Source of the DNA: Sphagnum magellanicum
Lineage: Eukaryota > Streptophyta > Sphagnopsida > Sphagnales > Sphagnaceae
Direction of reading: 5' to 3'
DNA: 64,000 bases
NCBI GenBank assembly: GCA_021904315.1
Contig: CM038908.1
Span: 35,888,001-35,952,000, forward strand
Part shown: positions 46,076 to 59,194 of the stretch, piece by piece
Layout of the letters: each line of letters begins with the position of its first letter
Numbering within the stretch: position 1 is the first letter of the stretch
Made by a program: the position numbers and the translations under genes
The notes under the pieces: generated by a model
The model's input: only the letters and a program-made list of their open reading frames with translations
Databases searched by the model: none
What the model was told of the DNA's origin: nothing

Positions 46076-46616
46076 CACAACAAATACGGCTGCTGCTCTT
46101 GGGCTGGCTGGTCTTCTTCACAAAGCAGCGCACTATATGCAACAACCTAGAACCCGCACTATTTCACACCTACTCCACCGCCCAGTAACAAAGGAAGAAA
46201 ATAGCCCACTGTTTGGAAATCAGAGGCTCTCTCTCTCTCTCCCTCCCTCTCGCTCCCACACATCTCTTCTCTGTATCTCTCTGTACCGAAACTCCGAGAA
46301 AACTGTAGTAGTGCGTTGGGGGTGTTATACCTTGATCGGGCTCGCTGGCCATGGATTTCCGAACTACGCTGCTTGCTTCATCTCCTCCTCTTCTAGCAGT
46401 TTGTTGGTCCCACCATCGCACTAGAACTGCCGACAATCAACCTCCAAAACACAACACCCACGCTGCAAATGGAAACTACTGACTAGTCCCCACCATCCAA
46501 ACCTACTGCCGCGAAATCACAGTGATCGCCACGCAAGATCCCTGGCCATGGATTTCCGAACTACGCTGCTCGCTCCATCCCAACTAGGCCACACACAAAC
46601 TGTAGCGAATCCCTGC
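46076..46616. other. CT-rich, GC-higher segment with a 38-bp direct repeat
   Basis: Contains a (CT)n microsatellite at about 46,225-46,260 and two near-identical 38-bp phrases beginning CTGGCCATGGATTTCCGAAC at about 46,343 and 46,543. Composition resembles a plant 5' leader or promoter. Frames of 70-122 codons lack recognisable domains. It lies between the family A edge and family B copy 2. Confidence 0.35.
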
Positions 46617-47407
46617 TAATAGAGTTTTCCTTAAAGTCATCATCATATCTTCACCCTGTCTTTGGGCCTCTTTTAACCTCCTATCCCCTCTTTAAGTGAG
46701 GTCCGCAAAGTAGGGAAGTTTTTATTAAATCTGGGTACGAAATGCTGAAACTCAGCATTTAATGCACAAGGTTCGAGGTAATTATAGTAGTTGTACATGT
46801 AGGAGCAGCAAAAATATATGTAGCAGCAGTGGAGGCGCTCAGGAAAAAGGAAAGAGGGGGTCAAAACAGGATGAAACTCAGTTTGACACAAAAAGTGGTT
46901 CATTTCTGAGTTTGACCCGCCTTGAAGGCTAAAGTACTTTTCAGCAGGTTTTTTTTGAATCTCACCCGGTTTTGGACCAAACTCAGGGTTCTGGTGCCGT
47001 GTTTTCCTGACTTTACGGAAAACTCTAATGTGTGGAGCTATTGGGAACAGATTGGGGAACATGTGGGAACTTAATGAGCACATTAGGAGCATAGTTGGGA
47101 ACCTTGGAAATCTAGTGGTAGAAGAAGATGGGAACATCAAAATCCAAAATAAATCTCCCCCCAACCCCCAATCTTGTTCCCACTATGTTCCTACCCCCCA
47201 ACAACCAAAGAAAAGAATTGGGCCCTCCTCAGTGCAAGTTGAGCCTTCTCATTGGCTGCATGAAACTTTTATTCTTAAAACTGTTTCTCACCCTTTTTGG
47301 CCTTGGCTAAAAACCCTTGCTAAGAGCATGGGTATCTATTTAAGTTTAATGTTATTCAAATTGCATGCAGCCACTTTTAACTTGTGCAATTATTTTTGTG
47401 ATTTATT
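46617..47407 (-). repeat. Family B repeat, copy 2 (reverse)
   Basis: Reverse match to 10,604-11,356, including a minus-strand frame at 46,673-47,164 (163 codons). Its MFPNLFPIAPHIRVFR start and CYIYF.CSYMYNYYNY segment align in register with copy 1. Differences are mostly substitutions. The protein, if real, is unrecognised. Confidence 0.65.
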
Positions 47408-50400
47408 ATAATCTTCAACTTCCTTTTGATTTGAGTTCAAAGCTCTTAGTTGTTTATATTTCCTCCTATTTTTTGGGGCTATTCACAAGGCTAAATATTG
47501 AGCATTTAGATTATAATTTCGCTTGGTCATTACAAATTTTGGATGATTATGTTAAATAGTTTTTCTTCACCTTCCTATGGATGATATCTTAGGCTATCCC
47601 TGCGAAAATTTAACCCAATCTGGCTATAAACCAAATATGAGCTACAAATATTTAATTATTGTTCTATATTTCAGTTACACACTGAAAACCAAGTATAGAA
47701 ATCCAATGATTTTTACTTTTTTTTTCCTTGCACTCCTGGCAATTGAAAACCCTTCAAAATCAGTTATTTTCAATTTTCAAAGTTTTAAAATTTCTTGTTG
47801 ACAAAAATTTCGTCATTAAAGAAAAGGCTGGTGATAACAAAAGCTTATATTACTAAAAAAGGTTAGGTCACATGCATATGATTTTATAAGATGCAATTAC
47901 AATTCATTTAAAAAAAAATCTAAATTGATGTTTGACAAAAAAATTATGAATTTCAATTACATGAAAGTAATATTCATTTTCAAAATTAGATTGCCAAAGA
48001 AACAAAGCTAGAGATTAGGAGAAACCTAAAAGGTCACATGCTAGAAAGCTTTTTATAAGGAGACTCATCATTAGTCAGAATTGGTGGTGATTTTGGTGTC
48101 TACAAGTTTTTTTCAAGGATGTCCTTGAACACCATTCATAGCTCCATACTCTTTGCTACAAATTTCTACTTTTTGATGGAGACATTGGACCATATTAACA
48201 TCAATGCCAATACGACCAATGGTAGGAACCACTTCCTTGTCAAAGTTTAACATTTGTGATTGAAAAACTATAGGATCCCAAATTCTCCCCCCCCCCAACA
48301 CCTAGGGTGTTAACTGAAAATGTCCATTTGAAGTGGCGATTTGCCTTCACAAAATACAAGTTCTTATGAACTTATGTTTATAATTCTAAGGTTAAGTACA
48401 AATGATCATGTGGGGCCCCTAGAAAGATGGGTACATCAATTGCACCAAGACAAGACCTTATAAGACCACTCACATCCATATTATATATAGTTGTTTTTCC
48501 TCTAAGCAAAACCACATGATTTGGATCTATAGATGTTTTTTTTTCTTTTCACAAATTTGCAATTCACCTTTTCTCCCCCTCGATTCTATCTCTTGCCACT
48601 CCTCCGGTTCAAATGTTTTGAAGTGTCATCTTTGACCCATAGTAACACAAGTTGCATTTCAACAATAGACAAACAATGTTTACCAAAAATTGAAACAACA
48701 TATCAAAATTTAAGAGACTTTTTTTCGATGTTTGCAACTTTTCAATTATATTGGTTCAAGTTTTGGGTCGAATGTTTCAACACTAGACAATTCAAAATCC
48801 TATCTCTAACTATTTGAAAATTATAAAAAATACGTAGAACAAAACTTTATACAACACGTCCATATTTTCACATACCTAACAATATATACTAGAAGGAGGG
48901 GCCAAGCCAAGTTCAACTAAAGATTGCAACAAGAATTTCACCATGGAAATCATGAACTAACCTACCAAGCAACTTGTTTCACACAATATTTCTTTTCCTC
49001 ACCAATAACCTAATTAAGTGAGCTTCTGCAAGCAAAAGAAGGTCCATCCTTTGATGATTTCAATATAACAAAGCACAATTAAGGTTTTAGGAACCCAACC
49101 TTTTTTAATGCAGGAAAAATATCCTTGTCCACCAACTTTTGTCACACTTTTACTTGTTTATTTGCTTTTATAAATTTTAGTAATGATTTAAAAATCACCT
49201 CTATTTATTACTGTGAATGATTTTTCAAAAAAAAATTCTAACATCTTTGCATCATATAATTTGTTTGTTTTTTGCAATTCATTGTTATTCTATCAAGTTT
49301 GCTACTTCAAACTACACATGGACACATTTTCCTATTTGCAATGTAACAATCCAAAACAAGTCAAGGACTAAAAGAAGACATTTATCCAAACTTAAGCCAA
49401 GATGACTATAAATGTTAATTAAGCTTTAAACTGAAAAGGTTTAATAAACACATCTTTCACACCCACTAAAAATTCACAAAGCCATGCAAACTAACATCCA
49501 AAACTGTAATTCATGATGTACATTAGGGACTTTCCATCACACAATTTTGTAAATTTGGTGCAATAACTAACACTTTCAATTCAAAAACTCCACACCCATC
49601 TATTACCCTATGCAAATCCACAAACCATAACATATTTGCTACATAAACAACTTTCACAAATTTAAGTAACATAAAATAATCCTCTCCATCTTTAATCCAT
49701 TCATCCTCCACTTAGCATCTTGGTGTTATGAACATTAAACAATAAAAGAAGTTTTAAAAAAGATCCAAAGAAAATGTTTATAAATTTTTAGATTTTTTTT
49801 CTAAAAATCTAAAAAGATCACAGGAATATGTTTAGAAGTTATTCAAAACATTACAAGGAAAATCTAAAAGGATTCAGATATTATGTTTAAATTTTTTAAA
49901 AAAGTTATTAAAAAATGTAAAAAGATTTCAAGAATATGCTTATAATTTTTTTCAATATTAAAACTAATTTAGAAAGACTCAAGGAATTTGCTTAGAAGTC
50001 TTTTAAGGACTTAGTTGATGAAAGCTTTAAAAAATAGTTGATTGAAGTTTCTACAATATGTAGTCGGTAAAAGTTTTTAGAAAGGTAAAAAGGGATTTAG
50101 ATATATGATTCTTATGTATGTAGTTAGGTGGAATATTTTTATAATTATTCAAAAAATCATGTTTTACACCAAATAGGGGACTTTTTAATGTGTTTGATCT
50201 TGTATGTAAGCACGTAAACAGCTTGTCAGTGGGATTCACCATAATCATGGTTTGTAATAATGAGTCTATTTATCAAATTTAAAATTGATAAATGTCATAA
50301 GTAATTCAAAACATGACTATCTAAACAATTTTAAAATGGTTTGAAAATTGGGGTGGGGGGGGGTTTTAGGAATGCTAGAATTGAAGGAAAGTGGTCAAGT

Positions 50401-51000
50401 CTATTACATGATTTTGGGAAATGTTTTTCTTTTTTCACAACATAGTGTCTTAGGATGTATTAAAGAGAAACCATTGATAAATTTTGAAACAGATGATTTT
50501 TTAAACCTCCAACGTGGGCATCCAACAATGTCAAGGTGTTTACACAACCAAAATACATTAATTTTTATTTATTATCGACACCTTTTGTGTTGAGAATTCG
50601 TGAAATCTAGATTGCAATTACCTTGAATGAAAATCCATTCATCCATTCAAAAGTCATTCATCCATGAAGTTTGGACAAGGTTATCAAAAGTGTTGAACTT
50701 TTTCATCATTTCAAATGTTGCATGGGTGGCAATGTTTGTGGATGAATCAAAGCCCATGTGATTTTTTGGCCTTAGTGTGATAGGGAAATTGGTGGCTATT
50801 TTAGCAACATGTGAGTTCACCAATTCAAGAAATGGATTGATGTAATGGAAACCAAATATTAGCATTACATCCAACAACTTTGACAGATTGAATCTTGCAA
50901 CTTCAACTTCAATCTAATCTTCTGTGTTTTGTATTGAACCATAACATAATGTCAAGGACAATCTCCAAGAGGTTTGAAGATTGGAAAACTTACATGTGTT
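47408..51000. other. About 3.6 kb of AT-rich sequence; no gene recognised
   Basis: Many short frames (60-94 codons), none with a known domain. A frame at 50,647-50,877 on the minus strand (FHYINPFLELVNSHVAKI...) could be a gene scrap but nothing supports it. There is a G run near 50,355 and a C run near 48,288. Confidence 0.4.
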
Positions 51001-51560
51001 TGATGCTCTGTATCAAGGCTGGTTTAAAATGGAATAGGAAAATGCACAAGTGCCTTTAGAACTTCTTTCAATGGAAGAGAGACAGAGAGCCATTTCTGCT
51101 GCCCAAGAAGCTGCACTAGACCAAAGGTTCCACCAGCTTGCTATATGAAAGTAATGGCTTTTGGCTCCCAGGAATGGCAAGTTCTGATGCCAATGAGCTT
51201 GCAGATGTTGGCTGGAGGTCCACGTAACTGCAGTGCTGATGTCAGACACTGGTGCATATCTAGCTCCTGAGGGCCACATTGTGTACTGCATTGAGGAGAG
51301 TTCATCGTTCCAGTGTGGCGGAAGATACTGTGGTGTGCAAAGACAGCTAACTGTGGATGTGTTGAAAAACACCAAAGATGGGAGCTGTGTGGATGTGCAA
51401 TTACGTTTTGTGGCTATAGAAGGGGATGGAGTTGGCCCAGCAACCGTCATGATGGGGACCTACTTGGATCCATACTGGCTTTAGCAGCCAAAGGTGGATT
51501 GTCTCATTTTCAAGCAGGGCTTATACTGGAAGTGGTCACAATGAATGCCTGGTACTGGGA
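51001..51560. other. Moderate-GC segment upstream of PPR remnant 1, unassigned
   Basis: Composition rises and open frames of 83-145 codons exist on both strands. It is probably degraded 5' sequence of the PPR gene or another host gene, but no PPR motif could be read with confidence. Confidence 0.3.
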
Positions 51561-52035
51561 TAACAGCTTTGTGAAAAGATCTTGAAAATCTAGAAAATGG
51601 AAAACGGTGTGAAGAAACAAGCCAGGTCGCACCTGGATTGAAGTGAATAATGAGGTACATAGATTTGTAGTAGATGACCAGGACCACCCACAGATGATTG
51701 AAATTCATGAAGAACTGCAGAGATTGTAAGGGCTCATGCATGATGCAGGGTACATGCCTTGTACAATATGATTAGTTCGGCATGATGTGGAAGAAGAAGA
51801 AAAGCTAGATTTCATTTGTGTCACCACAGTGAGAAAATGGCTATTGCTTTTGGGCTCTTTAACACAGCTCCTCGTAGTCTTCTCCGAATAAGAAAAAATC
51901 TGCAGGTTTGTGAAGATTACCACACTTTGCACAAAGTTCATGTGACAAATAGTTGGGAGAGCTATCATGATGAGGGATGTCAATCACTTTCATCACTTCG
52001 AAGCTGGTGTATGTTCTTGCATGGACTACTGGTGA
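51561..52035 (+). pseudogene. PPR-DYW protein 3' end, remnant 1
   Basis: Shifting between frames, the plus strand reads PGRTWIEVNNEVHRFVVDD then HPQMIEIHEELQRL (E+ region, 51,612-51,731). Next comes CHHSEKMAIAFGLFNTAP and RIRKNLQVCEDYHT (51,812-51,930), and MRDVNHFHHFEAGVCSC ending in Asp-Tyr-Trp and TGA at 52,021-52,035. This is the C-terminal DYW deaminase domain of plant organelle RNA-editing PPR proteins. The HSE zinc/active-site motif is kept; the CxxC is CEDY here, with the second Cys lost. Several frameshifts and a TAA after EELQRL show it is dead. The PPR repeats themselves are missing or unreadable. Confidence 0.8.
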
Positions 52036-53194
52036 TACCAGTAATCTGTTCTATCAATCACTATATCAAGTTTGTTCTGTTTACAGTAGCACGTCTAGTG
52101 GTGCTGTAACAGTCAAAGTTCAACAGCATTCTCAGATGTGGTACCGCTCTAAAGGCGGCCGTGGAGCAGCAGCCTCCCTGGAGTTTTGGTATCATGCCTC
52201 TGCCATTTGTAGTGGTCAGGTATGCTGCCTCTTTCATTCTTACGTATATATTACAGAGTTATTTTGGAAACCTAGTGGATGTTGAGACGATTAAAATTGA
52301 TGACAAGTTTGAAGTGTGGACCAACAAAGGTTGGAGGTATTAGTCTTGCCCCTTAGTCTCCTTGAATTGATCATTGGGATCCACTAAGGAGTTGGAATGA
52401 TGCTTTTAGGTGATGTTTGTATGTTATCGGATGTCTTTTTTGTCCGAAGATTTCTTAAGTTTGCCGATTGATCCTTCTGTTTTCAGCATATCCAGGTACA
52501 TCCATCAAGCTAAAAGTGGGTGAATATACAATAGGTGTATTGGGTTATTGAACTATTGATTTCAGGAATTGGGCACCAAGCTAGGCTCATTTATCTACCT
52601 TATCATTGCCAACAACTGTACTGTGATACGAGCCTCCTTCACAAGGGCTCAAACTTGCGAAACCCCTTGCTTGGGTTCCTAGAACAATGTGTAAAATTTT
52701 GGTTTTTTTGGGGAAAATAGAAGGGTGTTAACTGTTAATACAGAGTGACATTTTGTTAACCCTTAATTCCAGACTAGAAGAAAGTGGGCAAATCAACCAC
52801 TGGGAAGGAATGGCTAGCGGCTTTGGTGCTTACAAATCATTGATGACCCCCTTGCTTATCAAGGAACCCATATGAACGAACATGAGGCTTGTTCAAGTGG
52901 CTGGCTACCACTGTCCTCAGCTTACCAGCCATAAAGGTGAAGCTCATCCGAATTCCAATTCCCTGCAATTGATCTCCAACAGTCATTTCAAGCTCAAGAA
53001 TCATCAATGGCACTGCTTATGGAAGGATTCATAAATTCACTCTGATCCAAAATGGTTATTGACCCAAAACTGATTTGGATTACTTTTTGTGTGAACTATG
53101 TAGTCACCCAGCAAAAAGAAGCCCACAAATGCCAACAAGAGCATCGTCCTCAAGCTTTCACCATGTGAAATTTAGCACACATGCAATTGGCACA

Positions 53195-54125
53195 AGGAAT
53201 TGGAGCCTGAAAATTGTTGCTGGTTATGTGCTACTGTCAAACATCTATGCTGCTGCTGGCAACAAGCATCTCTGTGAGTATCTTGAACAACAGGGCTCAA
53301 TGGAAAAAGGTGCGAAGAAATTATAGCCGGGTTGCACCTGGATTGAAAGTGAGTAGTGAGGTGCATACATTTGTAGTAGATGATCACGACCACCCCCAGA
53401 TGATTGAAATTCATGCGCAGAACTGCAGAGCAATTCATGATGCCCATACATGCCTTGTAGAAGATTCGTTCTGGATGATGTGGAAGAAGAAGAAAACTTG
53501 CTAGATGTCATTTGTGTCACCATCGTGAGAAATTGGTTATTGCATTTGGGCTCATCAACAAAGCTCCTGGTAGTCTTCTCCGAATAAGAAAAAAAGGTGT
53601 GGGTCTGTGAAGATTGCCACACTTCCACAAAGTTCATCTCAAAAATAATTGGGAGGAGGGCAATCATGGTGAGGGATGCCAATGACTTTCATCAGGTTGA
53701 AGATGGTGTTTCTTGGCCTTGCCTACCAAGGCAAGGATATTGTGTTTAGATTCATTATAGAATATAGTAGCTTAAGGGATTTTGGCCCCTAGGTAATAAT
53801 AATAGGTCTATTTTTATATGAAAGATGATATTTTGGCTTGTGTTGAAACTTGAAATTAGTTATAGAGTTATAATATCTTGAAGGATTTTGGTTTCTTTTC
53901 GAGGATTATTTGAAGATTATATTTTTGCATGGTGAATACTTGAGTTTCCATACTTCTTCTTTTGCCTTAAGATACTTTTAAAGTGTAAATGGCATGGGCA
54001 CAGTGTGACACACCCTTGTTCTTGCATGGACTGCTGGCGATGCCAGTAATTTGTCCTATCAATCACTATAATCAAGTTTGTTCTGTTTGGAGTAGCACAT
54101 CAATTAGTACTGTAACAAGTGTTTT
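53195..54125 (+). pseudogene. PPR-DYW protein 3' end, remnant 2, split by a 301-bp insertion
   Basis: Reads AGYVLLSNIYAAAGNKH (E motif, about 53,215), SSEVHTFVVDDHDHPQMIEIH, then EKLVIAFGLINKAPGS and VWVCEDCHTSTKF across frames, and VRDANDF near 53,675. It keeps the CxxC lost in remnant 1. At 53,714 the text stops and resumes after the insertion at about 54,016 with CTTGCATGGACTGCTGG, equal to the DYW end of remnant 1. Homology between the two remnants continues past the stop codon to about 54,125 (52,130 in remnant 1), so this is a duplication of genomic DNA, not of a transcript. Confidence 0.78.
53715..54015. mobile_element. About 301-bp non-autonomous insertion (copy iii) in PPR remnant 2
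   Basis: Same family and orientation as 19,712-19,998: starts GGCCTTGCCTACCAAGGCAA and ends GTGTGACACACCC. Remnant 1 supplies the empty site. The flanks TTCTTG (left) and TTGTTCTTG (right) hint at a short target duplication, not exactly resolved. Confidence 0.65.
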
Positions 54126-54834
54126 TTTTTTCCAATTTTGTGATGTAGCCACCAGGGTTTTTTTTCCTCAAATTCCTCAAGTAGGTGTACTGGCGAGGAT
54201 CCTCAGCATTAACTAGCAATAAATGGTGACTGTCCTTGTGGACTAATAGATGTTTTTTGGAATCCTGCCTAGTTGTGGCGACCTAATGGAACACCCTGTC
54301 TAAATCTGGCGACTTCTAAAAAAAAATTTCTCGAGATATGGCGAATTGTTTAAAAAAATTCTCAAAAGTTCCTTTGTTGGATTCGCCAGGCGCCCCTTTT
54401 TTTTTCCCGTCTCCAGGTGACGAAAATTTGCCACAAAAAAAAAACCCTTCTAGCCTCATTGGCAACTATCGATAGGAGGAGGATTTAGCCAGATTTGAGA
54501 GGTGAGGGGGTCTTTTTTGAAAAATGTGTGAATTTTCAAGACTTTGTTTAGGAGGTGTGTTGGTACAATTATTTTGGATCCTTCTTGGGCGTCTAAAGCA
54601 TTGTCATTGGCTGGCTCAAAATTTTCAAGACTTATGAAGTATTTGGAAACTTTTTTATTTTTTATTTGTTGAAAAGGGGTGTAATCTCCTAATACCTTGG
54701 TTAATAGGGATACTGATAGTTTTTTTTTTGGATATCACGACTGTTGAAGCATTTTCATTGGCTGACTGGATTTTTTTCAAGGGTTTACAAATATTTGCCG
54801 ATATTTTACTTTAAACCTCTTTATTTTCCTCTAC
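54126..54834. other. No gene seen
   Basis: Short phrases such as CGAAAATTTGCCAC and GGATTTAGCCAGATTTG echo the family A non-coding region, so an old fragment is possible. Nothing stronger is supported. Confidence 0.3.
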
Positions 54835-55440
54835 AGTGAATAAGCCTACCACTACATCTCAATAGTTGTACCAAGGGAAAAATAAAATAAAATGAATGAG
54901 CCTATCACTATTTAACCCACCAAATGTGAGAAAGGAAAAGAGAAAAACTAAACATACCACTACATCCCAATGAATTTTGAAGGGGAAACAAATTTAAATG
55001 AATGAGCCTGCCAACAATTGTCAGCAATTTTTTTTATAAAAATGACCTTACCATTACATCCCCATAAGTTGCATGCAGGCAAAAAAAATCCCCCCCCCCC
55101 CAAAAAAAAAAAAAAAAGGCAAATGAGTCTACCACTAGAACCCCCACTATTTGTGAAAAATAAAAAATAAAAAATGAACAAGCTTGTCATTACATTCCCA
55201 AGAGTTGTGAAGGGGATTAAAAAAAAAAAAGGAGATTGAGCCACCCGTTAGAATTACAATAATTGTGAAAATGAAAAGAAAAAAAATGAGCCTAATGCCA
55301 CTCCATTGACAAGAGTTATGAAGGGAAAAAGCTGAATGAATCACCCATTAGAACCCCAAAAATTGACAATTGTGGCAAACAAAATAAAGTGAACCTAACA
55401 CTACAAATCCAAGAGTTGTTGGGAAAAAAAAAAGGTGAAA
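54835..55440. repeat. About 52-bp degenerate minisatellite, about 11 units
   Basis: Units with AATGAGCCTACCACTACA, AGTTGTGAAGGGG and an A-rich tail recur near 54,839, 54,896, 54,949, 54,999, 55,040, 55,122, 55,174, 55,234, 55,286, 55,337 and 55,388. Homopolymer runs (C at about 55,090, A at about 55,103) interrupt it. The sequence is unrelated to the 52-bp array at 1-250. Confidence 0.7.
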
Positions 55441-56345
55441 AAATCCCATTTTTTTTAGGGTGTAAGATGCCTGGCTACCCTATAACCCTGTGGCTAGGAC
55501 AAAACTTTGAATTAATTCAAGGTTTACATAAGTGATCAATGTTATTTTGCAAATTTCATTTACAATGATGCATCAAATTCCAGTATTTTGGTGGACTTTT
55601 TACAAAGGACAAGTGAGAAAAAGTGTGAAAACATGCAATGAGTATGATAATGATCCAATTAAATGTTTGTTGAACAAAAAACAAGAATGAAAGTTGATCA
55701 TAAAATTAAAAATATTAAAAATATATTTTATCATGTAAATTGTGATTTTTAATGCAACAATTTTGTCATAGTTTTTTAATGTTTGGTCAAGCGCATATTT
55801 TCTTCTTTCTAACTATGATTTGCATTTACTTAAAATGTTACATAACAATTAATGTTCACTTCATTATGTGTGTTTATGTGAAACAAAAAGATTGGAAGAT
55901 TTAGTGGACCAAAATGTTTGTAAATGTTCTTCCTATGTACATTCTTTTTTATTACAAAATTATATTGATGTTTAATAATATTTGAATAAACATCATATAA
56001 CACAACCCATATGATTTCAAACCACTTATACCTTTACAAGGATGTTTTCAATGAGATGAGTATTTATCTTTCAAAAAAGACAAGCAAAAACCTAAATACA
56101 TCAAGCCAACCAATAATTTATCAAATTATTTAAACAAGCTGAAGTAAAGATCATAAAATATATTGAAGATGCAATAATACAAATGAAAAATGAACAAATA
56201 GTGGCTGAAAATGTATATTTGCAAATATAACATTATTTTTGAGATCCACATTTCACATTTTGTTGTCATGTAAAATCAAATTTTAGCAAAATTGAATAAG
56301 GGTGTGAATGTTTACAAGACATATACATGCAAATGTGGTTGGATG
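55441..56345. other. No gene seen
   Basis: AT-rich unique-looking sequence. The phrase CCCTGTGGCTAGGACAAAAC at about 55,480 resembles the 3' flank of the AP2-like gene (about 10,500) and may be a faint family A relic. Confidence 0.3.
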
Positions 56346-56495
56346 GTTTTTTAAATCTATAACCCTAACCCTAAAATTGTATCTGTAACCCCACTTTATA
56401 AACCTAACCCTAAAGTTGTAACCCTAAATTTGTGACCTTAACCCTAAAATTAGATCCTTAATTTGTAACCCTAACCCTAATTTGTCACCCTAGCT
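56346..56495. repeat. Degenerate AACCCTAA-rich tract
   Basis: About 10 copies of CCCTAA-type words spaced by AATTTGT-like filler, a roughly 20-bp quasi-period. It resembles degenerated interstitial telomere-like sequence but has no perfect tandem array. Confidence 0.6.
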
Positions 56496-58183
56496 TCTGT
56501 TTACCCCCCCTCCCTCCAAACACATGTCACTATTTGATTGGCTTACTAGATGCCATGTATATTTTCACCATAGGCTGAATTTTTTACATTTAATTAAAAT
56601 GATATTTCCAGCTTCATTAAAACCCTCCCAATAATCACATGGAATACTGTAATTAGTCAAAAAAATGCCACATGTTTGATAAACAAGAACTACTATTTAT
56701 TTAAATAATTTATTATTGGTCCAATATTGTTTTGAAAACCAATCTAATATTGACACGTGGTGTCCCTTGATGCACTTTTGGACGGCCACATGTCCATATC
56801 CAAAAGATTGGATATGCAACCCAAATTTCTAATGGAAAAAACACAATAAATGACATGTGGTGAATAGTGAATGGAGTGTAAAAAATTAATTTGAAAAATG
56901 AGTTTCAAATCCAACGATCCATATTGAACCAAAGCCCATCGTGACTCCGATATGTCTATAGTCATGGTCCACAACAACTAAAGTCATATGCCTGGAATGA
57001 CTATAGACATGGTAGGACATGGTCTACCATTTGTGACTACAACCATAGCCATAACTGGACATCAAATGCAACAAGTCTCAATTAACTAAACAGTCATGTA
57101 ATCACACATGCCACATATTATTACAAGTGTAATTATAGGTTTAGTCATAAAATCACATAGTGACTTACAAAAATTTATGGACTCTCTAGTGTGCAAGCAC
57201 CCCTTAACATCCTAACACACCAAGGCTTGTGGTTGTTGCATCTACAGTCCCAATTTCTTCACTAAAAAATAGTGCTGTAAACCATAAACCCTAATACATC
57301 ATTGGCCCAAAGTCATGAACCACTTTGGCATCATAGAGCCAAGGTCTCCTTAATATCATAGAGTATGAATAATCTATGCTACTGTTTTTCATTACAGTCA
57401 GTGTACTATAACAATGTAGGGTATTTCATGAATAATTATCTTGAGAATTTTTATCGTCCCCAATGGTTTGGTTCTAGAAAAATTTGCCATCTGGGTGAGG
57501 GTTTGCTTGAGTGTCATGAACATACTGTCCAACTTAGTTTTCTGTGCAATTTTTGGACAATATATTATAAAATGCAAAGCCAAATGTTCGTTATTGAAAA
57601 TTTGAAATTGCAATCTTGTAATATGCATCAAACACATCCAAAAAATGTGTTGATGTATCCACACCTATGAATGTATGTGGTATTGTGCTAGTGTTGTAAA
57701 AGTAACAAAAGTTTGTCCTGCAAAGCAAATAACTCTTAGGGTAGAGCAGCCCATCACCAATCACTAGCCTATCACCGATTGCTTTGGCAAATTTTCTCAC
57801 TTCTTCTTCATTTTGAGTGATTTAAAATGTTATAGGAGGGCATTCTCAAGCTCTACAAATCATCTTTGAAATGCAAAGCCAAAGAAGCAGCCATAAAAGA
57901 GCAGTAAAAAAAATACATTTTTTCAATACAATTTTCTTTTTCTTTTTTTTTTTTTTTTCATTTTTCTTCATTTTGACCCCTCCTACTTCATTGGTGCATA
58001 ACTTTCTCATTTCTTTGTTCAAATTAAGCGATTTAAACTGCTTTGAAATCGTTATCTTAAGCTCTACAAATTAATACATGTAAAGGACGTCGGGATGAGA
58101 AATGAAGCCTCCCCTTAATCCGTGCGTCCTGTCATCCATCCTCTGTCCATCCGTCCGGTTTGATTCTATTTTGTTTCTATTTT
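56496..58183. other. No gene recognised
   Basis: About 1.7 kb. A 101-codon frame at 57,365-57,670 has no recognisable domain and no second copy here, so it is not called as a gene. A T run lies at about 57,940-57,960. Confidence 0.35.
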
Positions 58184-58634
58184 GCAACTGGGGGTCCAAA
58201 GAGGTACTTCTATTGGGGGCATGCCCGAAAGTTCCAAAACAATTGCAGGTGGGCCAATCAATATGGCTCCACTAAAATAAATAAAAAAGTTGTGAGGGCA
58301 CCCATGATGTAATTAATGTGAATCACACTATGACATTCCTAAGAACACCCTAGCTATTGACCTCTTTTATTAATTAGATGAGGTGCCTCCCAATTTTGTT
58401 GTTTTTTTTTGCAACTGGGGGTCCAAAGAGGTACTTCTATGGGGGCATGCCCGAAAGTTCCAAAACAATTGCAGGTGGGCCAATCAATATGGCTCCATTA
58501 AAATAAATAAAAAAGTTGTGAGGGCACCCATGATGTAAGTGATGTGAATCACACTATGACATTCCTAAGAACACCCTAGCTATTCACCTCTTTTATTAAT
58601 TAGATGAGGTGCCTCCCAATTTTGTTGTTTTTTC
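58184..58634. repeat. Head-to-tail duplication of a 227-bp unit
   Basis: GCAACTGGGGGTCCAAAGAG occurs at 58,184 and 58,411. The two units differ at only about six positions over 225 bp, so the duplication is young. Its content is unclassified. Confidence 0.9.
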
Positions 58635-59194
58635 TTTCACAATGAACCAATTTGATTGGCCCATCACACAAAAAAATGAAACTATGGAGGCTCCCCAAGA
58701 TAGAAGGTTCTTCAACTACCGTAGTGGCATTCCCATTCGCGACTTGCCTTGCGAATAATTATTTTCAAAAGTTTTTCTTTTTCAAACTAACTAGTTCACA
58801 ATTATTTTCATTTTCGCCAGGCCGTTTTTGCAATTTCTTCACCTTTTCGTTTTGGTAAATTCGTTCAATCTGAGCCATTGGATACAACACCCACGACCCT
58901 GGCAATGACGATTCAATGATCGCGGCGGGCCGGGCCAGACAAAGATATTGCAACGAAATTTGGTGCATAGACATTGCCAGCATGTCTCATTGAACGGTCA
59001 AGATACTAGTACTGTACACATGCTCTTGATTTAGGCGAGAAAGGTGCAAAACTGCAGGCCCCAGAGACTGAACCACAGCGAGCTGCGTGCACTGTGGCTC
59101 GGACAGATAAGGAAAAGTGGTTTCCCTTTCAAAAATCAAGAATGGCACTAAAACTGTAGGGAAACGACAAAATAAATGAGGCATCGGTAAGGGA

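Noticed and set aside
54835-55440. CRISPR-like array because of regular 52-bp spacing
   Set aside because: The repeats are degenerate over the full unit with no identical repeat and unique spacer pattern, and the context is plant nuclear DNA.
57365-57670. 101-codon plus-strand frame as a small gene
   Set aside because: No recognisable domain, no paralogue in the window, and a similar-sized frame exists on the opposite strand.
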